Virus record (IMG/VR): IMGVR_UViG_3300042260_000225
Coordinates: 1-43,172 of that record
Reading direction: 5' to 3' (one strand)
Length of the DNA: 43,172 nt
From: a virus
Shown here: positions 6,356 to 13,131 of the stretch, one piece after another
Numbering within the stretch: the first letter of the stretch is position 1
How the letters are laid out: each line of letters opens with the position of its first letter
Translations under genes and position numbers: made by a program
Notes under the pieces: generated by a model
Told to the model about the DNA's origin: nothing
Seen by the model: only the letters and a program-made list of their open reading frames with translations
The model's database searches: none

Positions 6356-7048
6356 ATGAGCAAAGAACAAACATATAGCGATTATCCTACGGCTGCATCT
6401 AAAAATGCACAAAAAGCAATAGACTGGAAAGAAAAATACGGCAGAGATGTCGTAACAGCCGGTACTGCAGTTGGTTGGCAAAGAGCACACCAATTAGCTA
6501 AAGGCGAATCTTTATCTGAGGATGTTGTTTCTAGAATGGCGCAATTTAACAGACATAGAAAAAATTCAACAATCGCACCAGAATTTAAAGACGAACCTTG
6601 GAAAGATAGAGGCCACGTAGCTTGGCTTATTTGGGGTGGAACTGAAGGTGTTGATTGGGCTATGGAAACGATGGATAAAATAAAAGCAGCAGAAGAAGTA
6701 ACAGAATGGCTTAACACTTGCGAGTCATATCTATATTCTCTTGATTTTCTAATGGAAAATAAACTAAGAGATTTACAAATGCAATCTAGCGATTTATTAC
6801 AAAAACTTGGAGAAGCTAGACAAAAAACTGGAGATCTTAGAAAAAAAGTAATGGAGCTAAAGGGTAAAAAAGCAGATATGTGGAAAATTCAAATAGCTGA
6901 ATTAAATATTAAGAAAAACGATCTTAAAATTCAAATGCTATCTATTGCTGATATAGTAAACAAATTAAAAATGAGATATGCAACCGAAGGTCTAACATTT
7001 GGTGAATTTCTAATTATTAACGAATCTCTAAAAAAATTAGATATATAA
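6356..7048 (+). CDS. Phage protein with a conserved RHKKN-type head-associated domain and coiled coil
   Basis: The 230-residue protein has an N-terminal domain (about 8-105). Its ordered motifs are NAQKAIDWKEKYG, TAVGWQRAHQLAKGE, RMAQFNRHRKN, PWKDRGHVAWLIWGG and an ending GVDWA. From memory, this pattern occurs in phage virion proteins, sometimes next to or fused with prohead proteases and other head proteins, with unknown biochemical role. The C-terminal half (about 110-215) is a long charged coiled coil. The gene starts immediately after a late-type box, consistent with a virion protein made late. The function is inferred, not shown. Confidence 0.65.
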   Translation: MSKEQTYSDYPTAASKNAQKAIDWKEKYGRDVVTAGTAVGWQRAHQLAKGESLSEDVVSRMAQFNRHRKNSTIAPEFKDEPWKDRGHVAWLIWGGTEGVDWAMETMDKIKAAEEVTEWLNTCESYLYSLDFLMENKLRDLQMQSSDLLQKLGEARQKTGDLRKKVMELKGKKADMWKIQIAELNIKKNDLKIQMLSIADIVNKLKMRYATEGLTFGEFLIINESLKKLDI

Positions 7049-7049
7049 T
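7040..7049 (+). promoter_or_regulatory. Late-type promoter box GATATATAAT overlapping a stop codon
   Basis: GATATATAAT overlaps the stop codon (7046-7048) of the preceding gene and lies 31 bases before ATG 7081. It probably gives the acidic capsid-targeted protein its own late transcript. Confidence 0.5.
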
Positions 7050-7080
7050 CTTTAAAACATAATAAAATAATATCATTATC

Positions 7081-7788
7081 ATGGCAAAATTAAAAACATT
7101 TGAACAGTATGTTTCCGAAATGGACAGAGCTGAAGAAATTGAAAAAGAAATCGTAGATTTAGGTACTCCAGAAGAAGAGTCAGCTGAAGATGCGGACAAA
7201 GTACAATCACCTGAACAAGAAGCTAACGAAGCGAATGATGTAACTGGTACAGAAGCAGATGGGTTAAAAAATGACTTAAATGACAAGACTCCAGAAGTTA
7301 TCGATGCTGACGGTAAAAAATACGCTAAAGCAGAAGACAGAGCAGAAGACGATTCAGCTGAAGTAAATGCAGATTTAAAAGATCAAGCTGAAGGTGAAGA
7401 TATCGGTAAAGAAGTATCTGAAGCTGAAGAAAAGGAAGAAGTAGAAGAATCTTCAGAAGAGGAAGACGCTGAAAAAAAAAGTAAAGACGAACCTAAAAGA
7501 CCAGTAAGTGAAATTCTTAAAGAATGCTACGGCATGATGAAAGAAGAGGCTGCTGCTTGGGAAAACGACGAGCACGACGAGCACACTATCGAAACTTATA
7601 TGACAGAAAATGCTGCATTAATCGGTGGATTCGCTGCTAATACTTTAAAAGAAATGAAAGAAGACTATGCGTTAGAAGCTTATGAAGCTGCGTGTAATCA
7701 AATTAAAGAAGCTTTTTGTAAAAAAGTTGACGAGTGTAAAGAATCTAACATGACACCCGGAGAAAGAGAGCAAGAAGAAGCTAACTAA
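7081..7788 (+). CDS. Very acidic protein with capsid-targeting-like N-terminus, candidate internal head or scaffold protein
   Basis: The 235-residue protein starts with LKTFEQYVSE (residues 4-13), close in pattern to the T4 internal-protein capsid-targeting sequence MKTYQEFIAE, which is cut after the glutamate by the prohead protease. Residues 14-145 are an extremely acidic, low-complexity region rich in Glu, Asp and Ala. Residues 145-235 form a compact helical domain with four cysteines. Composition and tag suggest a protein packaged in the prohead core, either scaffold-like or injected with the DNA. The promoter just upstream is late-type and a strong terminator follows. A second gene with a similar tag is at 21036. 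Confidence 0.65.
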   Translation: MAKLKTFEQYVSEMDRAEEIEKEIVDLGTPEEESAEDADKVQSPEQEANEANDVTGTEADGLKNDLNDKTPEVIDADGKKYAKAEDRAEDDSAEVNADLKDQAEGEDIGKEVSEAEEKEEVEESSEEEDAEKKSKDEPKRPVSEILKECYGMMKEEAAAWENDEHDEHTIETYMTENAALIGGFAANTLKEMKEDYALEAYEAACNQIKEAFCKKVDECKESNMTPGEREQEEAN

Positions 7789-7814
7789 TATATAAGCGTA
7801 TCATCTTATATTTG

Positions 7815-7848
7815 AAAGGAGATCCCATAACGGATCTCCTTTCTTTTT
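7815..7848 (+). terminator. Rho-independent terminator
   Basis: AAAGGAGATCC (7815-7825) pairs perfectly with GGATCTCCTTT (7832-7842) over a 6-base loop, followed by CTTTTT. The 11-bp stem is strong. Confidence 0.9.
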
Positions 7849-7866
7849 GTAAACAAACCCTAAGAA

Positions 7867-7885
7867 ATTAGTATAAATAACTAAT
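7867..7885 (+). promoter_or_regulatory. Late-type box TATAAATA inside a short inverted repeat
   Basis: TATAAATA (7872-7879) equals the T4 late consensus. It is flanked by ATTAGT (7867-7872) and ACTAAT (7880-7885), a 6-bp inverted repeat. The ATG of the deaminase gene is 18 bases downstream of the box. Confidence 0.55.
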
Positions 7886-7897
7886 AAGATTTAAAAT

Positions 7898-8338
7898 ATG
7901 CCTAGAATTCCCATAGACAAAATATATATGCAAATAGCCTATCAAGTGGCTAAACTATCTTATGCCGAAAGACGTAAGGTTGGATGTGTTATTGTTAAAG
8001 ACGAGCAAATCGTTTCATTTGGCTATAATGGAACACCACATGGATTTGACAATGAATGCGAAACGTATTCAAAGGACGGATGCGAATGCACTACCAAAAG
8101 AGAAGTATTGCACGCGGAATCAAATGCGCTAACCAAGTTGGCAAAATCTACCTTGACTTCCAAGGACACTATTCTTTACACTACTACACTACCTTGCTTT
8201 GATTGCGCTAAATTGATTATTCAAGCCGGAGTAAAAGAGGTTTATTATTGTGAAGACTATCGTGACATGTCAGGTATTATGTTATTACAGCGCGCGGGTA
8301 TTGAGGTCAATCAAGTGATTGTCTGGAACAATGATTAA
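7898..8338 (+). CDS. Deoxycytidylate (dCMP) deaminase
   Basis: The 146-residue protein has the zinc-dependent deaminase signature: HAE at 72-74 (zinc ligand and proton shuttle) and PCFDC at 99-103 (two zinc-binding cysteines). Upstream, VGCVIV and GYNGTPHGF are typical of the dCMP deaminase/ComEB group. It converts dCMP to dUMP and so feeds thymidylate synthesis for phage DNA. It is shorter than T4 Cd (193 residues) and closer to bacterial or siphophage forms. An extra cysteine cluster (positions 54, 62 and 64) may bind a second zinc, as in T4 Cd. It has its own late-type promoter. Confidence 0.93.
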   Translation: MPRIPIDKIYMQIAYQVAKLSYAERRKVGCVIVKDEQIVSFGYNGTPHGFDNECETYSKDGCECTTKREVLHAESNALTKLAKSTLTSKDTILYTTTLPCFDCAKLIIQAGVKEVYYCEDYRDMSGIMLLQRAGIEVNQVIVWNND

Positions 8339-8344
8339 TTAATT

Positions 8345-8354
8345 TATATAAATA
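8345..8354 (+). promoter_or_regulatory. Late-type box TATATAAATA close to the start
   Basis: TATATAAATA at 8345-8354 is 8 bases before ATG 8363. By T4 late spacing the transcript would have only about 3 leader bases, so it may be nearly leaderless. Confidence 0.5.
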
Positions 8355-8362
8355 ACTAGAGT

Positions 8363-8587
8363 ATGGGCTTTAATGTAAGGCATTATCCAGAGGACGTTAC
8401 AATATTACAAGACAAACTAGCCAAAGAGGGCTCTCGTTATTTTTACAATATGTACCTTAAGAGAGTAGACTGTTGGATGGGTTCAGATATGACCAAGGAA
8501 TCAGAACGATTTATAGATAAATTTATGGAGAAGTATAATGAAACAAATATTGAATTTCATAGCATCTCTGAGACACAAGAAGCGTAA
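8363..8587 (+). CDS. Small protein of unknown function
   Basis: A 74-residue protein, charged and probably alpha-helical, with an N-terminal MGFNVRHYPEDV segment and no known motif. It follows the deaminase after 24 bases and a late-type box. Its stop precedes the likely start of the next gene by 10 bases. It is kept because of its tight fit in the gene string, not because of recognised homology. Confidence 0.6.
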   Translation: MGFNVRHYPEDVTILQDKLAKEGSRYFYNMYLKRVDCWMGSDMTKESERFIDKFMEKYNETNIEFHSISETQEA

Positions 8588-8597
8588 TCAGACAATT

Positions 8598-9173
8598 ATG
8601 AGTAATAATACAGAACAGTTAGAAAAAACAAGGGTATTCCAATGGATCAAAGGGGATTCATTCGGAAAAGTAGTGACGTTAAAATCCGAGGATAGTGAAT
8701 TTTTATATTTCGCAGATGGTTCTCAGATATACAAGGCCGTTGCAAAGGAATTCTTAATGGAATCAGAAGACGGTGATATGCCTCTACCAGATGCTAAGCC
8801 TTTAGGAAATGGGTCTAAGGTTAATTCTAGAACCAGTATTATAGCGGAAAATGTGTATGAAGATAAATCTCCCACGCAAATTTCCCAGCAAATCCCCCAA
8901 CAAATTTCCCAACAAATACCTACAGAAACGCCACTTCAATCTCTAATTGCCAAACTATCTCAGAAGAATGTGGAAACTGTAGATTTTAGTTTAGGAATTA
9001 ATCTACCTAAGAAAGAAGTCTTTGCCATTCTATTAGAGAACTCAGATGAAGAGCGAGACGAATTAATAAATACGATCACAGAATCAGTAGCCTCCAAGAT
9101 TGAAATAGATAGTCTAAAGGAATACTTAAAAGAACAATTAAACACATACATAAACAATTATTACAATGGCTAA
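8598..9173 (+). CDS. Unknown protein with Gln/Pro-rich linker
   Basis: The 191-residue protein starts at ATG 8598. An in-frame ATG at 8538 would overlap the previous gene and give a poor N-terminus. Residues about 8-55 look like a small beta barrel (FGKVVTLKSEDSEFLYFADG). A low-complexity linker of ISQQIPQQ-type repeats follows (about 95-110). The C-terminal part (about 115-190) is helical and acidic and ends with a predicted amphipathic helix. Its last codons overlap the next gene by 8 bases. Function unknown. Confidence 0.65.
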   Translation: MSNNTEQLEKTRVFQWIKGDSFGKVVTLKSEDSEFLYFADGSQIYKAVAKEFLMESEDGDMPLPDAKPLGNGSKVNSRTSIIAENVYEDKSPTQISQQIPQQISQQIPTETPLQSLIAKLSQKNVETVDFSLGINLPKKEVFAILLENSDEERDELINTITESVASKIEIDSLKEYLKEQLNTYINNYYNG

Positions 9174-9546
9174 AAAATCATCAAGCAGTAGACGCGAAAG
9201 ACGTAAAAATTATAGCAAGGCTGGATTTTTAAAAATCAAAAACGATTATAATCCTCTTGGAGAAGTGCTAAAAGGATGGTACAAGAAAACATCTGAAGAA
9301 GGTAAGTTAGCTCATGAAGCACATACTAGAATGGTGCAAGAACAAATCGAAGAAGCTTTGCAAGCCGCTTTAAATAAATCTAAAGAAAATTGGGTAAATT
9401 CAGGTTATAACGCTGAAGAAATTGCAATGTTAGAAGAAGCTTATGTTTTAAGATCTGTTAAAAATAAAGCAACACTAACCGAAGATAGAAAAAAGGCTAA
9501 AAGATTAGAAAAAGAAGCTTACAAATTAAAATTAGCTAGAGCATAA
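9166..9546 (+). CDS. Small basic helical protein
   Basis: A 126-residue, lysine/arginine-rich, largely helical protein. It has a basic N-terminus (KKSSSSRRERRKN), a middle helix rich in Glu/Gln/Ala and a basic C-terminal helix. Charge suggests nucleic-acid binding, but there is no defined motif. It overlaps the upstream gene by 8 bases and the downstream gene by 1 base (TAATG), so the whole string 8598-10849 is probably translated as one coupled operon. Confidence 0.65.
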   Translation: MAKKSSSSRRERRKNYSKAGFLKIKNDYNPLGEVLKGWYKKTSEEGKLAHEAHTRMVQEQIEEALQAALNKSKENWVNSGYNAEEIAMLEEAYVLRSVKNKATLTEDRKKAKRLEKEAYKLKLARA

Positions 9547-9863
9547 TGCAAAATATAAGATTAGAACTAGCAGATAATGGCATTATCAAGATAGTCGAAG
9601 ACGATAATATTAATGCGGCGGGAGAAGTTTATACTTCTGTTACTGTATATGATTTTGAAAGTTCTAATTCTACTGAATCTAAGATTAACTTCATCAATGA
9701 TTTAATCTTAGATTCTGGTCTAGAGCTTGGTAACTCTAAGGATAAAAACCAAATAAAAATATCAGTAGAATGGGGCGATGAATATCAACCATCAAAAGCT
9801 GAAATCGAAGAAAAGATTAAGGAGCTTAAAAGCGATCTTAAATACTTCGAAGAGATGTTATAA
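9546..9863 (+). CDS. Small acidic protein of unknown function
   Basis: A 105-residue acidic protein with beta-rich N-terminal two thirds (MQNIRLELADNGIIKIVEDD) and a C-terminal helix (about 80-105, KAEIEEKIKELKSDLKYFEE). It starts inside the previous stop (TAATG) and abuts the next gene with no spacer. No family recognised. Confidence 0.65.
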   Translation: MQNIRLELADNGIIKIVEDDNINAAGEVYTSVTVYDFESSNSTESKINFINDLILDSGLELGNSKDKNQIKISVEWGDEYQPSKAEIEEKIKELKSDLKYFEEML

Positions 9864-10265
9864 ATGAAATTAATCATAGATTGTGTTTGGTGTTCAAACA
9901 GAAGAGATTTTGTCAAATTTTTAAAAACAGCGGATGCTTACGAATCTGTAATAGATTACTATGCAATTAATGTTAAGTTGTCAAAATCTGATCCTGATGG
10001 AATTCAACCAACTGACACAATCATAGGATTACATTTAGTTAAAGGCATTCAAGATGCCAAAAACAATAACAAGTCTAAATTACTTTATGTAATTAAAAAT
10101 CTAAATGCAGAAACTATTGAAACTGTATCAGATATGTTTTGTTCAATTTATGAAATAGAAGAAAACGAAATGAGTATTTCTTTATTCATTATTAACAGAG
10201 ACGACTACCCTGGAAAAACAGTTTTATCCAAGTTTGATTCTGTTAAATTTATTGAAAAGGTATGA
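9864..10265 (+). CDS. Unknown protein, alpha/beta
   Basis: A 133-residue protein with alternating hydrophobic strands and helices: LIIDCVW at the start, TIIGLHLV, KLLYVIKNL and ISLFIINRDD. It looks like a small globular alpha/beta domain without P-loop or metal motif. It immediately follows the previous stop and overlaps the next gene by 4 bases (ATGA). Function unknown. Confidence 0.65.
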   Translation: MKLIIDCVWCSNRRDFVKFLKTADAYESVIDYYAINVKLSKSDPDGIQPTDTIIGLHLVKGIQDAKNNNKSKLLYVIKNLNAETIETVSDMFCSIYEIEENEMSISLFIINRDDYPGKTVLSKFDSVKFIEKV

Positions 10266-10849
10266 TAAGACATCGTTTATTTTCAAAAGGCGAAACCGTA
10301 TATGCCTTACTTTCCAATTTTAGATACCCTAATGTTTTATTTCCGGTGCAAGCTGTCATCTATGATGTAAAGTTTGACACTGATATGCCTCAATATCAAC
10401 TTAAAATAAGTAAGTTTTACGATGACGTAGCTTTCTTAAAAAGATATTTCTTTGGCCTTACATTCAAACGTGATTTTGATTCTAAACAAACTAAGATCAA
10501 CCTTAAGCGTTCACTTTATCCAACAATACAAGATCTTGAAAGAGTATTTACTGAGAAATGGGAAAGCTACATGATTGCAGTTGATTCTGTATACTGCGTA
10601 AAAACACAAGGAGAACTTAAAGAGCTCTTTAATTCACTTCAAGATCACTTCGTTGAGAAGAATATCAAAGATTTGTGGGATCTGACCAGTCGCTCCTTTT
10701 ATTCAAAGGGACAATATTACTACCACGCTCGTGGAGAATTCGAAGCTTCACTTAAAAAATTCTTAGCTGATAGAGTTAAACCAGAAAAAGATTATTTCGA
10801 TAAATTATTATACCGAGCTGATAATAAAGAGCTTGATAATATTGAATAA
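10262..10849 (+). CDS. Unknown protein with beta-barrel-like N-terminus
   Basis: A 195-residue protein with an N-terminal beta-rich region (about 1-60), in which GETVYALLSN and FPVQAVIYDV resemble a small SH3/Tudor-like barrel, followed by a mixed helical region rich in Lys, Phe and Tyr. It is the last gene of the coupled string; the next gene lies beyond a 59-base hairpin leader. A role in virion assembly is possible from position only. Confidence 0.65.
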   Translation: MIRHRLFSKGETVYALLSNFRYPNVLFPVQAVIYDVKFDTDMPQYQLKISKFYDDVAFLKRYFFGLTFKRDFDSKQTKINLKRSLYPTIQDLERVFTEKWESYMIAVDSVYCVKTQGELKELFNSLQDHFVEKNIKDLWDLTSRSFYSKGQYYYHARGEFEASLKKFLADRVKPEKDYFDKLLYRADNKELDNIE

Positions 10850-10854
10850 TATTA

Positions 10855-10908
10855 AATAAGATATATATGTAATAAAGCCGCTTAGGCATTTAACACATAT
10901 AACTTATT
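10855..10908 (+). promoter_or_regulatory. Hairpin leader with a late-type box in its 5' arm, abutting the start codon
   Basis: The 5' arm 10855-10870 (AATAAG then ATATATATGT) pairs with the 3' arm 10893-10908 at 14 of 16 positions. The 3' arm ends directly before ATG 10909. GATATATATG (10860-10869) is the promoter-like box. A transcript starting about seven bases after it would lack the 5' arm. The loop holds a small GCC/GGC stem (10877-10887). Confidence 0.55.
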
Positions 10909-12606
10909 ATGGCAGATAATCAATTAGAAGAAATATTAAAAAATACACCTAAAAAGGACGTATTGTCAAAACCATCGATTGATGAGAACCCAGGTGAAAT
11001 TCCTTCAACCGATCCAACTGCAAAAACAGAAGTCAAAGAAGGTTCTAATCTTGAAGCAAAATCAAAAGCTATACCTATATATGATAAAATAGCAATGTCT
11101 ACATCATATACGACTAAAGATACTAAAAAAACAATTGATGGTAAAAATACTCAGCAATCTATTTTTAATAATTTTGCTCTATACAGATTCAATGGTACTC
11201 CATTTTTAGAAGCTAAAGAAGATTCTTACGATAAAATTGATTTTGGAGATGCAAGTATTTATGAAAATCCAACAGTATCTAAGATAATTGAAAAATGTAA
11301 TAGCGGATCTGATAAAATACAACAAAGTTATAAATACGAATGGTCTGACTTTGCTCTTTGTAAATATTTAGGTAAAATACCAAACAACCACATGATAACA
11401 TTACGTAGGTTTTCATTTCCTATTGGTGATGATATTATGAATATAAAAATGCCAAACAAAGAAGGCGATCTAGTTCCAGTACCACAACCAGATGTTGCCA
11501 GAGCTGTTACTTGGATGTCAGAGGTTACTGGTAACAAATTAGAAGAAATATTAAAATTTGATTATAATTATAAATGGAAACCAGTAGAAGCCGATGTGCA
11601 AGAGTTAGACTCGCAAACACAAGCAAGAAGAGGTAAGCTAGGATCATTTATAGATAATAGCACAATATTAAGTTCTTTAAATGCTACAGCTAATGGTATA
11701 GATGCAGCTGGACAAAGAAGAATAGAATCTCAAGGTTCTGGATTTGATGCATTTAAAACAACATATCCTAACCACGTATTTGGGCCATATAACTCCATTA
11801 GATCTATGATTATTAGAGATGGTGGTATGGAATTCAATCAGTCTTTTACTCTTAAATTTCAATATGAAATGAGAGCTATTGGTGATGCTAATCCTAAAGC
11901 TTTATTTTTAGATCAGTTTGCAAACATGTTAACTCTAACATATTCGAATGCGCCATTTTGGGGTGGAGAAGTTAGATATTTAAATACGGGTAAAGGATCT
12001 ATAGGAAGACCGTTGGGCGATATTAGTAAATTAAAAAATGGACAGTACGGTGATTTTTTTAAATCTGTGTTAGGTGATTTAAAAGGTTTAGCGGGTGGTG
12101 GAACCATGGCAGGCATTACAAGTCTATTGGGTAAAACAGCTAACAATTTATTAGGAGGAGCTTTGATGGATTTATTTAATACACCACAAGGTGGTCAAAT
12201 AGCTGCTGCTCTTTTAACGGGTGATCCAACAGGATCTTGGCACGTTACTATCGGAAATCCATTAAATCCTATTGCAGTTATTGGTAATCTAATTTGCGAA
12301 AAAACTGAAGTACAATTTCTAGGACCATTAGGACCTTTAGATTTTCCTGAGAATTTAGAAGTTTCGATTACTTTAAAACCAGGTAGACCAAGAGATAAAT
12401 CTGAAATAGAATCTATGTTCAATTCCGGTAAAGGAAGATTCTACATAACACCGCAAAGTGGTCCAGATATAAATAAAGAAAAGATAACAGGTTCTGCAGC
12501 TGGCGATGCAACACATACTTCAGCGCCTCATTTATATGCAACTAAATCTGGTGTACAAATGTCACCTACAGAATTTGAAGAATATAAAAAATTAGCTAAC
12601 GGATAA
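10909..12606 (+). CDS. Tail/baseplate structural protein
   Basis: The 565-residue protein has a disordered, charged N-terminus (about 1-55) and a beta-rich body with YRFNGTPFLE and MITLRRFSFPIGDD segments. A Gly/Ala/Leu-rich hydrophobic stretch is at about 385-430. The C-terminal domain (about 435-525) has DPTGSWHVTIGNPLNPI and GRPRDKSEIESMFNSGKGR. From memory, this C-terminal pattern recurs in structural proteins of large myoviruses. It overlaps the gp53-like gene by TAATG and opens the baseplate cluster behind a late-type hairpin promoter. It could be a tube/baseplate junction or hub-associated protein; the exact T4 counterpart is unclear. Confidence 0.7.
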   Translation: MADNQLEEILKNTPKKDVLSKPSIDENPGEIPSTDPTAKTEVKEGSNLEAKSKAIPIYDKIAMSTSYTTKDTKKTIDGKNTQQSIFNNFALYRFNGTPFLEAKEDSYDKIDFGDASIYENPTVSKIIEKCNSGSDKIQQSYKYEWSDFALCKYLGKIPNNHMITLRRFSFPIGDDIMNIKMPNKEGDLVPVPQPDVARAVTWMSEVTGNKLEEILKFDYNYKWKPVEADVQELDSQTQARRGKLGSFIDNSTILSSLNATANGIDAAGQRRIESQGSGFDAFKTTYPNHVFGPYNSIRSMIIRDGGMEFNQSFTLKFQYEMRAIGDANPKALFLDQFANMLTLTYSNAPFWGGEVRYLNTGKGSIGRPLGDISKLKNGQYGDFFKSVLGDLKGLAGGGTMAGITSLLGKTANNLLGGALMDLFNTPQGGQIAAALLTGDPTGSWHVTIGNPLNPIAVIGNLICEKTEVQFLGPLGPLDFPENLEVSITLKPGRPRDKSEIESMFNSGKGRFYITPQSGPDINKEKITGSAAGDATHTSAPHLYATKSGVQMSPTEFEEYKKLANG

Positions 12607-13127
12607 TGAATTTAAAAACTTTCGAAAACAAAAGAGTTATAGATAACGTGGTCGTGATGACTGAACCTACATTATTATTTTCAACTTCTAATACAGAGAT
12701 TGTTAATAAAATAATAGTGGGTAAAGAATACGCGTGTAGAATAGATCTTTTAGCTGAAAGGTACTACGGTGATGCTAGTTATGCTGATTATTTATTAAAA
12801 TACAACAACATATCAAATCCATTCACGATAGCTGAAGGAGATATTTTGTTAGTGCCATCTATAAAAGCTGGTTTAATTAATTTTAAAAAGCCAATCGATA
12901 AATTAACCGAAGAAGACGGAGATGTGATTAGGGATAAATTCTTAAAAACTAAACGTTTACCTATTGAAGATCAGAAACGTATAGAATACTTAAAAAGAAA
13001 GGCAGCTCAATATCCAAATGGTGCTAGTGAAATATTACCTCCAAATGTATTAAAAACCGGAGCAGCTAACGTTACTATCAAAGATGGCGTTATCAAGCTT
13101 AATGGCACAATCGATTTAACTAAATAA
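12606..13127 (+). CDS. gp53-like baseplate wedge protein with LysM-like domain
   Basis: The 173-residue protein has a LysM-like fold around residues 40-97: CRIDLLAERYYGDASYADYL, YNNISNPF and EGDILLVPS. This matches the T4 gp53 wedge family and the analogous LysM wedge/hub adaptors of contractile tails. The remaining C-terminus (100-173) is charged and then beta-rich. It lies between a large structural protein and the gp27-like hub, as expected for a baseplate protein, and is translationally coupled to the upstream gene. Confidence 0.75.
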   Translation: MNLKTFENKRVIDNVVVMTEPTLLFSTSNTEIVNKIIVGKEYACRIDLLAERYYGDASYADYLLKYNNISNPFTIAEGDILLVPSIKAGLINFKKPIDKLTEEDGDVIRDKFLKTKRLPIEDQKRIEYLKRKAAQYPNGASEILPPNVLKTGAANVTIKDGVIKLNGTIDLTK

Positions 13128-13131
13128 TTTT

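Noticed and set aside
8538-8597. N-terminal extension of the gene at 8598 to ATG 8538
   Set aside because: It overlaps the end of the preceding 74-residue gene; the start at 8598, after that stop codon, is more natural.
8876-8925. Short direct repeats (CAAATTTCCCAGCAAATCC type) as an iteron or CRISPR-like array
   Set aside because: They are in frame within a coding region and encode an ISQQIPQQ linker; spacing is uneven and there are no unique spacers.
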